Source of the DNA: Rhodocytophaga aerolata
GTDB lineage: Bacteria > Bacteroidota > Bacteroidia > Cytophagales > 172606-1
Reading direction: 5' to 3'
Assembly (NCBI RefSeq): GCF_030503435.1
Contig: NZ_JAUKPO010000029.1
Location: 1-64,000 of the forward strand
DNA length: 64,000 nucleotides
Positions 28,588 through 36,067 of the stretch are shown here, one piece after another; position 1 is the first letter of the stretch; each line of letters starts with the position of its first letter. The notes beneath the pieces are model-generated. The model ran no database searches. It saw nothing but the letters and a program-made list of their open reading frames with translations, and had not been told where the DNA came from. Position numbers and translations under genes: made by a program.

Positions 28588-30081
28588 ATGGCAAAGCTTC
28601 TTCTATCCTGGATGGGATATATAAATGATTTTGTTAAAGACGAAAAAGGCAATAGCTTAAAAGAGGTATCAGAATTAGGGCCTAACTATACATTTCATCA
28701 ATATTTTTATTCTAATGAGAATTATGATGAGCATATAATTTTATATACTGCTCAGAAAGATGAAAACTGGGCGGTGTTGTTACTGAACAAGTTGCTCACA
28801 ACTTTTCCTAATAGGAGTATTGAGAGTTGTTGCTTAAATATTAATGATCCCATAAATCTGCATGAGGTAAAAGGCAAGATAGAATCTTATCTGTTAAGCA
28901 AGAAAGATAGGGATATTGATATATTCTTCTCTCCCGGAGCTTCTATGATTCAGGTTAGCTGGTTTCTATGCCATCAGTCTCTGAATCTTAAAACCAGGCT
29001 TCTTCAGACCCGACCCGGCCGTTTCTCCAGTAAAAAAGATAATATGCCTGAATTGTTGGAAATTCAGGTGGATAGATCTGCTACACCTGTTAGTGCAGTG
29101 ATAAAAGAAGATACGATACTGCAAAGAGAGAAAGGAAAGTCAGATTATGATGGAGACTATGTTTTAGCGCCCAGCATTAAGCCAGTCTATAGAAATGCCT
29201 TACTTATTTCTCAAACTGACCATGTAACTACCCTCATCAGAGGGGCTACTGGTACCGGCAAGGAGCATTTGGCTGAGTTTATACATAAGCATTCTCCACG
29301 GAAGAATAATATTTACTTGTCTGTTAACTGTGCGGCTTATTCTGATGAACTACTGGGTTCTGAATTGTTTGGCCATGAAAAAGGCAGCTTTACTGGGGCT
29401 GTTGCCAAGCATGCCGGCATTTTTGAGCAAGCTAGTGGTGGCACCGTATTCTTGGATGAAATAGGAGATATCTCTTCCTTCATGCAACAATCATTATTAC
29501 GCGTACTGCAAAACAAAACCATTACACCTATTGGAGGTACACCAAAAAAGGTGAACGTGCGGGTGATAGCTGCCACCAACTGTAATCTCGAAAAAATGTG
29601 TACAGAAGGTGATTTCCGGTGGGACCTGTTCTACCGTTTGGCTGTAGCAGAACTGGAATTGCCCTCTTTGCAGGAAAGAGGCCCACAAGAAGTAGAGCAA
29701 TTATTAGATCATTTTATCAGCGTAAAAAGAAGTCTGTATGGCCGGGCGCATACGCTTAAGCTAAGCAAAAAGGCTAAAGAGCATATACTGTCGTACCCAT
29801 TTCCCGGTAATGTTCGTGAGCTGGAAAATTTAGTAGATACATTGTATGTATTCAATGAGCGCGAAGTGGAGTATGTAGATTTGCCCCACAGGATTCGTCA
29901 GCCTAAAAGTGAGTACTCATTAAAATTAGAAGATGTAGAAAAAGAGCATATTATAAAAGTGCTTCACCTGAAAAAAGGAAACAAGCGGCAGACAGCCTTT
30001 GCTCTAGATTGCACAGAAAAAACCTTAAGTAATCTATTGAAAAAATATAAATTATTGGAAAGCACTGTATTTGATAGCTGA
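28588..30081 (+). CDS. Sigma-54-dependent activator with CARF/RtcR-like sensor domain
   Basis: A 497-aa transcription activator. Residues 1-165 form an N-terminal alpha/beta sensor in which IDIFFSPGASMIQ (110-122) occupies the position of the ligand-binding loop of CARF domains, as in RtcR. The AAA+ domain has Walker A GATGTGKE at 219-226, the sigma-54 contact loop GSFTGA at 266-271 (GAFTGA with Ala to Ser), and Walker B TVFLDE at 286-291. A Fis-type helix-turn-helix (KRQTAFALDCTEKTLSNLL) closes the protein. It is divergent from the defence array, with a -24/-12 promoter between them. By analogy with RtcR and CARF proteins, a nucleotide or RNA-end ligand may release its activity; the ligand here is unknown. 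Confidence 0.88.
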   Translation: MAKLLLSWMGYINDFVKDEKGNSLKEVSELGPNYTFHQYFYSNENYDEHIILYTAQKDENWAVLLLNKLLTTFPNRSIESCCLNINDPINLHEVKGKIESYLLSKKDRDIDIFFSPGASMIQVSWFLCHQSLNLKTRLLQTRPGRFSSKKDNMPELLEIQVDRSATPVSAVIKEDTILQREKGKSDYDGDYVLAPSIKPVYRNALLISQTDHVTTLIRGATGTGKEHLAEFIHKHSPRKNNIYLSVNCAAYSDELLGSELFGHEKGSFTGAVAKHAGIFEQASGGTVFLDEIGDISSFMQQSLLRVLQNKTITPIGGTPKKVNVRVIAATNCNLEKMCTEGDFRWDLFYRLAVAELELPSLQERGPQEVEQLLDHFISVKRSLYGRAHTLKLSKKAKEHILSYPFPGNVRELENLVDTLYVFNEREVEYVDLPHRIRQPKSEYSLKLEDVEKEHIIKVLHLKKGNKRQTAFALDCTEKTLSNLLKKYKLLESTVFDS

Positions 30082-30213
30082 TTGTTATAATTTTTTAAAA
30101 TTGAATAGTATAATTAAATTAGAATGAAATAAGATAGCTAATGATTTTATACTCAAGGGTGCTCCTGATACGTAAAAAAATTCTTTTTTACCTCAAATAA
30201 CACATACTATCAT

Positions 30214-30396
30214 ATGATGAACGAAGCGAAAATATTTGAACTTATTGCTGAAATATCCAAAAAGCAGGATCATAACATCCAAATTATGAATGATATTATG
30301 CTACAAATCAGACAGGATACGGAGATAGTAAAAGAAAATAGCAAAATATTATTGAATGCAACTAGGAGCTTAGATGATCATGAGAGTTATAGCTAA
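30214..30396 (+). CDS. Small hypothetical protein downstream of the activator
   Basis: A 60-aa ORF with amphipathic helical composition (IFELIAEISKKQDHNIQIMN), no membrane segment and no cysteines. It lies 132 bp after the activator stop on the same strand. An A/T-only hairpin (30172-30191) lies just before it. Coding is plausible but unproven. Confidence 0.4.
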   Translation: MMNEAKIFELIAEISKKQDHNIQIMNDIMLQIRQDTEIVKENSKILLNATRSLDDHESYS

Positions 30397-30666
30397 TATG
30401 AAAGGTATTTAAGCTGCACAAAGTGGTCTGAAGTTAGAAAATAATGCTACTTGAAAAGAACTTACCTGTTAAAAGTTGTTTGAGTGTGCTTAGATTTATT
30501 TATATAGAGTACTAATAACTTAACCAATATAGGTTAATTGTTAAATGCTGATATACTAATTATTAGGATAAATAATAATTGTGCTTTATCTGTAATATTT
30601 AGCAGCAAATAATTGGTTTAATTATTTGCTTATTCTATTTATAATTTTTTCACGCATAAAAATGTA

Positions 30667-30701
30667 CACTCCTGCCGTGAATATTTTCACTCCTGTAGTG
30701 A
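30667..30701. promoter_or_regulatory. Twin operator-like repeats CACTCCTGnnGTGA
   Basis: CACTCCTGCCGTGA at 30667-30680 and CACTCCTGTAGTGA at 30688-30701 are 21 bp apart, two helical turns. The second sits in a perfect TCACT/AGTGA palindrome. This pattern suits a dimeric DNA-binding protein. No adjacent gene identifies the regulator. Confidence 0.4.
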
Positions 30702-31194
30702 GTCTAATAGACTGGTAGAGCTTTTAGTAAAAAGATTATCAATTACTTATAAGAAAAGTATTTGCTAATACTATCCCTATTGTGGCTCTTCCCTCTCCTT
30801 CGGTTTTTTCCTTCCTTACCGATACTGTTCGGGTAGAGTATAATGAGAATCATATATGTAAGGAATAAACCTCAGGATAGTGTAAGAGCTTTCTTAGTAG
30901 AAAAAAATTTTTATATCTCCCAAAAAATTTTTTATATGCTATAGAGAAAAGGGAATAGGAAGCTATACCCCCCTATGCTAAGTATAGGAAAACCGGTCAT
31001 GTTTTCTGTCTGTCGTACGAGTCCAAAAAATAAAAAATCTGCTTCTTCTTTTATAAATCGATTCGAAATGTTGGACATTCTTTTACCAGGATCATAGTAA
31101 AAATTTTGTAACAGATTAAGAGAAAGAGAGAGGCTTAAAACGTTGTTTCTTACCTAAATCAGATAGGCTGAAACCTTAATTTTTTAAGTAATTA

Positions 31195-31234
31195 TGATCA
31201 GTTGTATTTTGTGTATTAAATAACTTTGATCAGT
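31195..31234. repeat. TGATCAGT direct repeats before the orphan HTH gene
   Basis: TGATCAGT occurs at 31195-31202 and 31227-31234, each next to a TAATTATG sequence but in swapped order. The second copy ends 4 bp before the ATG of the HTH gene. Possible autoregulatory sites or remains of an insertion end. Confidence 0.35.
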
Positions 31235-31238
31235 AATT

Positions 31239-31709
31239 ATGTATGTCAATTATCAGGAACTTATTTCCCAATCCGTAGAGGAACTCAGGCAACTGGAGCA
31301 AAAGCAGAAAGAGGTAGTGCTGCTTAAGCGTCTGCAAGTACTGCGACTGCTAAAAAGCGGACAGGCGAAAAACATGGAAGAAGCCGCCACCCTCGTTGGC
31401 ATCAGTGCAGTCCAGGCTAGGCGCCTGTGGAGAGAGTATAAACGTTTTGGTCTGGATATAGCCCTTATTTGCCTCAAACCGGGGAAAAATAGCCGCCTGA
31501 AGTTGACAAGTGCTGCATTACATATTGAAGCAAGAGTAACAAGTGGCTATTTCCGTAGCCTCAAGCAGGTACAGGAGTTCTTGCTAAAAAAGTATCAGGT
31601 AGGATATACACAGGCAGGTGTATGGCACCTGCTTAAAACACTCAATCTTGAGCTGATGCCCAAAAAAGCCAGGCGAGGTTATAAGGCTAAAGGCAAACAG
31701 CTAAAGTAG
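31239..31709 (+). CDS. Orphan IS630-type helix-turn-helix protein
   Basis: A 156-aa protein with a leading helix followed by two helix-turn-helix segments: RLLKSGQAKNMEEAATLVGI near residues 37-56 and YTQAGVWHLLKTLNLE near 120-140. This matches the DNA-binding N-terminal half of IS630-family transposases. No DDE catalytic half follows in any frame in the next 550 bp, and no terminal inverted repeats were seen. It is either the remnant of an insertion sequence or a domesticated DNA-binding protein. Confidence 0.6.
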   Translation: MYVNYQELISQSVEELRQLEQKQKEVVLLKRLQVLRLLKSGQAKNMEEAATLVGISAVQARRLWREYKRFGLDIALICLKPGKNSRLKLTSAALHIEARVTSGYFRSLKQVQEFLLKKYQVGYTQAGVWHLLKTLNLELMPKKARRGYKAKGKQLK

Positions 31710-32256
31710 TAACTCCTTCATTGGATCCTTTTCATCCGATCATTATCTCTTAATTTCATCTTTTTGGTCTTCCCTCCTTAAGCTGGGAAAGAGTGGCTTT
31801 TTAGGGCAAATTTGCACACTTCCTATTTGCACTATCAGGGTATTCTTTTGCACTTTAAGCAGTGAGATAGATTTGCTTGGTAAATCCCTCTAAATCGCTT
31901 GTCATTGCAGAGATGGTTCTTTTTGCCCCTCAACCACACGCATTTCTCTTTTGATAATACTGCCCTGTCTGAGCAGATTACTGATGCATTTCTGCTCTTT
32001 TGCAGGTATAAAATAGCTATACCTGCATCAACAGGCCCATATCGCCCATGTAAGCTACTATAGCTGCCATGTGTATAGTATAAATTTGCTACATCAATCG
32101 ATAGATAGCATTACTAAAATATACCCACTAAAACAGAACAACTACCATACTGCCAATGTGCCTGAAAAGCTTTTTTAAAATCAGGCAGCAGGCTTTCTAT
32201 GGCATATTTCATTTATCTCTTCATTAATTCTAAAGCTCTATCCTCTATTTACTACA
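31710..32256. other. Intergenic region with three TTTGCAC repeats
   Basis: About 550 bp without a supported gene. TTTGCAC recurs at 31811-31817, 31826-31832 and 31847-31853. No transposase remainder, RNA gene or terminator was recognised. Confidence 0.4.
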
Positions 32257-32958
32257 ATGACAGACAATCGTATTTCTCATCACAGGCAGGCTGTGATCAC
32301 GACAGAGTTACTGGCCGAAAAGCTTGGCATTAACATCAATAACCTGATGCAGAATTTTAACAACAATGCAGAACGTTACCTGGAAGGGGTGCATTACTAC
32401 AAGCTGACGGGTGATGCCCTGAAAGATTTCAGAAACCAGTACCCCGAATTGAAGATTTCCGGCAGAATCCGAAATTTGTTTCTTTGGACGGAAAAAGGCT
32501 GCTTCAACCATGTCAAGAGCCTGGGCACCGAAGAAGCATGGGATTCTTATCAACTCCTGGTAGAGACCTATTTCCGGCAGCGCACCCAGCTAGCAAAGAA
32601 ATCAGCTTCCCTAAACCTGCCTTCTACACAGGAAGAACTCTTGCTGGAGGCCGTAAAACTGATGGTAGAGCAGAAAAAAGAGCTGACCAAACATTCACAG
32701 GAGATAGGTTCGCTGCAGAAAGATGTGCGGGAGATTATGGCTAAGGTAGACATCACAGAAAAAGAATACTACACGGTGAATGGCTACCATAAACTCCATA
32801 GCCGTTATATCCGCACAGATCAGGCACAGGCCTTGGGTAGAAAATGTGGTAAACTCAGCCGCAGCAAAAATATTCCTATTGTTAAAGTTTATGATGCTAG
32901 ATATGGAACGGTTAATACCTACCATGTCCAAGTACTGAAAGAAGTACTTGGGTTTTAA
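32257..32958 (+). CDS. ORF6N-domain phage antirepressor-like protein
   Basis: A 233-aa protein. Residues about 10-105 resemble the ORF6N/KilA-N-type DNA-binding region (ITTELLAEKLGININNL, WTEKGCFNHVKSLGTEEAW). A charged coiled-coil linker follows (125-165). The C-terminal 65 residues (YYTVNGYHKLHSRYIRTDQA) look like a separate antirepressor-type domain. Such proteins derive from temperate phages. It stands alone beside a tRNA gene, pointing to a mobile-element remnant. Confidence 0.7.
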   Translation: MTDNRISHHRQAVITTELLAEKLGININNLMQNFNNNAERYLEGVHYYKLTGDALKDFRNQYPELKISGRIRNLFLWTEKGCFNHVKSLGTEEAWDSYQLLVETYFRQRTQLAKKSASLNLPSTQEELLLEAVKLMVEQKKELTKHSQEIGSLQKDVREIMAKVDITEKEYYTVNGYHKLHSRYIRTDQAQALGRKCGKLSRSKNIPIVKVYDARYGTVNTYHVQVLKEVLGF

Positions 32959-33088
32959 ATTAAACTTTATGTATAGGAGATAGTATATCTATAGAGTTAG
33001 CATCATTTAAACGCTTTGAATATGCTAATACCATCTTAAGATTTCTATATTAGCTTACCTTTATTTGATGCTAGTTTGATTCCACTTT

Positions 33089-33110
33089 ACGGAACCTATA
33101 ACGGAACCTA
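33089..33110. repeat. Short tandem repeat ACGGAACCTA x2
   Basis: ACGGAACCTA at 33089-33098 and again at 33101-33110 (12-bp period), between the antirepressor gene and the terminator beside the tRNA. Function unknown; the position is compatible with a recombination-site remnant. Confidence 0.35.
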
Positions 33111-33117
33111 ATAATAA

Positions 33118-33150
33118 AAAAGCCCTTAATTACTAAAATTAAGGGCTTTT
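33118..33150. terminator. Bidirectional terminator between antirepressor gene and tRNA
   Basis: Perfect 13-bp stem (AAAAGCCCTTAAT and its complement) with a 7-base loop. It is flanked by A on the left and T on the right, so it can work for the plus-strand antirepressor gene and the minus-strand tRNA. Confidence 0.85.
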
Positions 33151-33153
33151 AAG

Positions 33154-33227
33154 TGGACGCGTAGGGAGTCGAACCCCAAACCTTCTGATCCGTAGTCAGA
33201 TGCTCTATCCAATTGAGCTACGTGTCC
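33154..33227 (-). tRNA. tRNA-Arg (anticodon ACG)
   Basis: 74-nt cloverleaf on the minus strand. The acceptor starts GGACACG and ends CGCGTCC plus A; position 5 would be an A-C mismatch. The D-stem is GCTC/GAGC, and the anticodon stem TCTGA/TCAGA encloses CTACGGA, giving ACG (Arg, CGU). The T-arm is TGGGG-TTCGACT-CCCTA. No CCA is encoded. Its 3' end faces the accessory region to the left, the usual side for integrated elements. Confidence 0.93.
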
Positions 33228-33490
33228 AATGCGGAAGCAAAAGTACAGGATTCTTTTTACTAACAAAAATATTTCCAATGAAATTGTGTTTAATTCTTAT
33301 TACGGTCTACTATACGTGAAAAGCAGTAACCTACAGCTGCATTGCTTTTTTGCCACAAAGTTGCAATTGCAACTTATAGCAAACATCCCCGTTGAGAATT
33401 TCATTGTGCTTCTATAAGCATCGGAAGCCAAAGTTAATTCAATCACCTTTTAAACCAGAGGAGTCGTTCCACTCCTTAGTCAAACCATCT

Positions 33491-34648
33491 ATGAAAGCAC
33501 TTGTATTTCACAAACCCAAAGACGTCCGGGTAGAGACTGTAGAAGACCCACGGATCGAAGAGTCCAGGGATGCCATTATCCGGGTAACTTCTACAGCTAT
33601 TTGCGGCTCAGATCTGCACATTTACAATGGTATGTTTCCACAACCCAGAAATATGATATTAGGTCATGAGTTTATGGGTATAGTGGAGGAAGTAGGTAAA
33701 GGCGTGGGAAATCTTAAAAAAGGAGACCGGGTAGTGGTGCCTTTTCCTATTGCCTGTGGCAAATGTAACTTTTGTGCCATGGAGTTGCCCACCCATTGCG
33801 AAAACTCAAATATTGAAAATTATGGTCCGGAGGGCGATTTAATGTCAGGCAAGGGAGCAGCCTTATTCGGCTATACCGATTTATATGGCGGATATTCCGG
33901 GGGACAGGCAGAATACGTCCGGGTTCCTTATGCCGATTATGGACCACGGAAAGTGCCGGATAACCTAACCGATGAACAAGTTTTATTTTTGACTGATATT
34001 TTTCCTACAGGCTGGGCTGCTATAGACTGGGCCGGTTTGAAGGGAGGGGAAACAGTAGCTGTGTTTGGCTGTGGCCCGGTAGGTATTATGGCCATGAAGT
34101 CTGCCTGGCTGCAAGGAGCAAAACGGGTCATTGGTATCGACATTCAGCCCTACAGATTAGAGATGGCCCGCAAATCTGCTAAGGTGGAAACCATTAATGC
34201 AAAGGAGGTAAATGCTGTAGAGGTAATCCGGGATATGACTGGGGGCTATGGCGCCGATGTATGTGTAGATGCGGTAGGCATGGAAGCAGACAGAAGTTTT
34301 GCCGAAAAAGCATTAAACGTTGTTCAGTTAGAAAAAGGAACTATGAAAATTCTGGAGCACTGCCTGGAAGCCGTTAGAAGGGGAGGGGCTGTAACAGTCG
34401 TGGGGGTGTATGGAACACCCTATGATAATTTTCCGCTGCACCGGTGGTTCGATAAAGGTATCCGGATGATGGGTGGCCAGGCTTGGGTACAACGCTACAT
34501 CGACCACTTGATTGGCCTGGTACGAGATGGTAAGGTTGTATTAGATGACATTATTACCCATACCGTACCCCTGGCACAAGCATCAAAAATGTATGATATT
34601 TTTAACAAGAAGCAAGATAACTGTGTTAAGGTTGTATTGAAGCCTTAA
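33491..34648 (+). CDS. Zinc-dependent alcohol dehydrogenase (threonine/formaldehyde dehydrogenase type)
   Basis: About 385 aa from the ATG at 33491, which gives the normal family N-terminus MKALVFHKPKDVRVE; the open frame extends 33 codons upstream without conserved sequence. Catalytic zinc ligands appear in ICGSDLH and GHEFMG, and the structural zinc cysteines in ACGKCNFCAMELPTHCEN. The Rossmann motif is VFGCGPVG. It oxidises an alcohol, or a glutathione-aldehyde adduct, with NAD; the substrate cannot be told from sequence. A strong terminator follows, so it is monocistronic. Confidence 0.88.
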   Translation: MKALVFHKPKDVRVETVEDPRIEESRDAIIRVTSTAICGSDLHIYNGMFPQPRNMILGHEFMGIVEEVGKGVGNLKKGDRVVVPFPIACGKCNFCAMELPTHCENSNIENYGPEGDLMSGKGAALFGYTDLYGGYSGGQAEYVRVPYADYGPRKVPDNLTDEQVLFLTDIFPTGWAAIDWAGLKGGETVAVFGCGPVGIMAMKSAWLQGAKRVIGIDIQPYRLEMARKSAKVETINAKEVNAVEVIRDMTGGYGADVCVDAVGMEADRSFAEKALNVVQLEKGTMKILEHCLEAVRRGGAVTVVGVYGTPYDNFPLHRWFDKGIRMMGGQAWVQRYIDHLIGLVRDGKVVLDDIITHTVPLAQASKMYDIFNKKQDNCVKVVLKP

Positions 34649-34667
34649 TAATTCAATAGCTTGAACA

Positions 34668-34697
34668 AAAAAAGGCAGGTATTTTCCTGCCTTTTTT
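34668..34697 (+). terminator. Rho-independent terminator after the dehydrogenase gene
   Basis: 12-bp perfect stem AAAAAAGGCAGG with a 6-base loop and a run of six T. It also serves the convergent minus-strand gene ending at 34718. Confidence 0.88.
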
Positions 34698-34717
34698 AGT
34701 AATGTATGTAGGTTAAA

Positions 34718-35905
34718 TTAGTTCAGACTTATATCATCTGGTGTTCCAACCTGGACAGGGTCACTTGAAAGCCAATTTTCAGCTTGTACTCTGTCTTTGA
34801 AATACCGGAGCCTTACCGAGTTTACTGATATAGAATCCTGACCATGTACCAGTGTATCGCAAGTGTAAGGAACCAGTTCGGCAACTTTTGCAAGACCTGC
34901 ATTGAACAGCAGATTTTTGTTAGCAATCGCCGGAGACATAAGTGTCCCATCGGCATCTGGGGTAAGTGACGATAAGTCAATAAGCATTGTAAAACCTTCC
35001 GACATCAACGGAGCAATTCTGGAAATATGTTCTCCAAGTGTGCTGTTCCCGCGCAGGTTATACCATTCTTGTTTCACAACCAAGTCGACTCTGTTTAGTA
35101 GCCGATGCGCCTGCAATTGGTACAGCTCATTCTCTGCCACCAGGTAAGCTGAGGTAGAAGTAGTAAATTGATGTACAAAATCATCAGAATCTGTATGATA
35201 GACTTTCGTAGGTTGATCTGCATTTGCCTCCGTTACAGGGGATGTTGACTGCTCATCGGGCGTATCAATAATTACTGCTTGATGTGTGGGTGTATGGGTA
35301 GAGGGTTCTGTCATCCCCAGTAGCGTATCTTCTGCTACTTCCGGTTGATGTAACCTACTGGTACTTTCTATAGGTTCTGCCGGAAGAGTGGTCTCTGGAC
35401 GTATAGATTCTACCGAGCCATGCCCAGAGGTATCAATCAGCCCATTGTCAACACTATAAATACCTGTTTTACCAATGTCGCCTATATTTCCTTTGAAGGA
35501 ATTATCGTGTGTGTCTTGTTTTATGTCTGTATTGGCTATAGCCTGATCATACGTAGATGTTTGGTCGTGTGGCGGCTGGCCATCTACCGGTGAGATGTAG
35601 TCTGCATCTGCAGGCATTCTGTCTTGTTCCAGTATCTCGGTATGTACTGGTCCGCCACCTACTAGTTTGCCGTTCAGGCTGAGAATGCTGTTTAATGGGA
35701 TTATCCGGTTTTCCAGACGTGCATATTCAACTCCGCTTTCTGTAAACAAATCCTTGATGGGACTGATTATCTTTTGTTCACTGCCGTCCTGGTCGCGGAA
35801 GGTTATCTCACAATTCTGACCGAGCGTAGCTGCAGCCTCAAGTTCATCATAAAAATCGCCGCTGATGGATTTATATTGCCTATTAGGGTTTTGTTGATTT
35901 GACAT
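34718..35905 (-). CDS. Two-domain protein with possible Rof-like and SpoIIAA/STAS-like ends
   Basis: A 395-aa soluble acidic protein. Residues about 16-80 (CEITFRDQDGSEQKIISPIK) suggest a small beta-barrel like Rho-binding antiterminator Rof. Residues 95-250 are a low-complexity hydrophilic linker rich in T, D, P and H. Residues 255-385 (FTMLIDLSSLTPDADG, LLFNAGLAKVAELVP) look like a SpoIIAA/STAS fold. Both domain calls are weak fold impressions. It is monocistronic between convergent terminators. Confidence 0.65.
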   Translation of the reverse strand: MSNQQNPNRQYKSISGDFYDELEAAATLGQNCEITFRDQDGSEQKIISPIKDLFTESGVEYARLENRIIPLNSILSLNGKLVGGGPVHTEILEQDRMPADADYISPVDGQPPHDQTSTYDQAIANTDIKQDTHDNSFKGNIGDIGKTGIYSVDNGLIDTSGHGSVESIRPETTLPAEPIESTSRLHQPEVAEDTLLGMTEPSTHTPTHQAVIIDTPDEQSTSPVTEANADQPTKVYHTDSDDFVHQFTTSTSAYLVAENELYQLQAHRLLNRVDLVVKQEWYNLRGNSTLGEHISRIAPLMSEGFTMLIDLSSLTPDADGTLMSPAIANKNLLFNAGLAKVAELVPYTCDTLVHGQDSISVNSVRLRYFKDRVQAENWLSSDPVQVGTPDDISLN

Positions 35906-35997
35906 AATTTTACAGGTTTTTAGGGTGTTATTCTATTGTACGGGTTTCTCAAATATACAGTTGTATTGCTTACCTACCCGAAAAGGTATATAATACA

Positions 35998-36024
35998 AAT
36001 GGCTGCTCTTTATGAGCAGCCATT
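35998..36024 (-). terminator. Terminator hairpin after the sensor gene
   Basis: 11-bp perfect stem AATGGCTGCTC with a 5-base loop, 44 bp past the stop of the minus-strand sensor gene. The flanking T-run is poor on that strand. Confidence 0.65.
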
Positions 36025-36067
36025 GAAAAAGTTTTATGCAGAAAATAGGGGATATAGCCTATTGTTG

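Larger units (their letters stand above)
30397..31238. other. Long AT-rich intergenic region with short repeats
   Basis: No convincing gene on either strand. It contains two CACTCCTG-type repeats (30667-30701) and two TGATCAGT copies (31195-31234), listed separately. The rest shows A/T tracts and no recognisable RNA or coding remnant. Confidence 0.5.

Noticed and set aside
30661-30701. CRISPR array seeded by the CACTCCTG repeats
   Set aside because: Only two 14-bp units exist, with 7 bp between them; no cas genes and no further repeats are present.
31253-31477. Minus-strand 74-codon ORF opposite the IS630-type HTH gene
   Set aside because: Serine/arginine-rich shadow frame of a recognised coding sequence.
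33392-33490. N-terminal extension of the alcohol dehydrogenase
   Set aside because: The extra 33 codons are basic and unlike the family; the ATG at 33491 gives the standard N-terminus.
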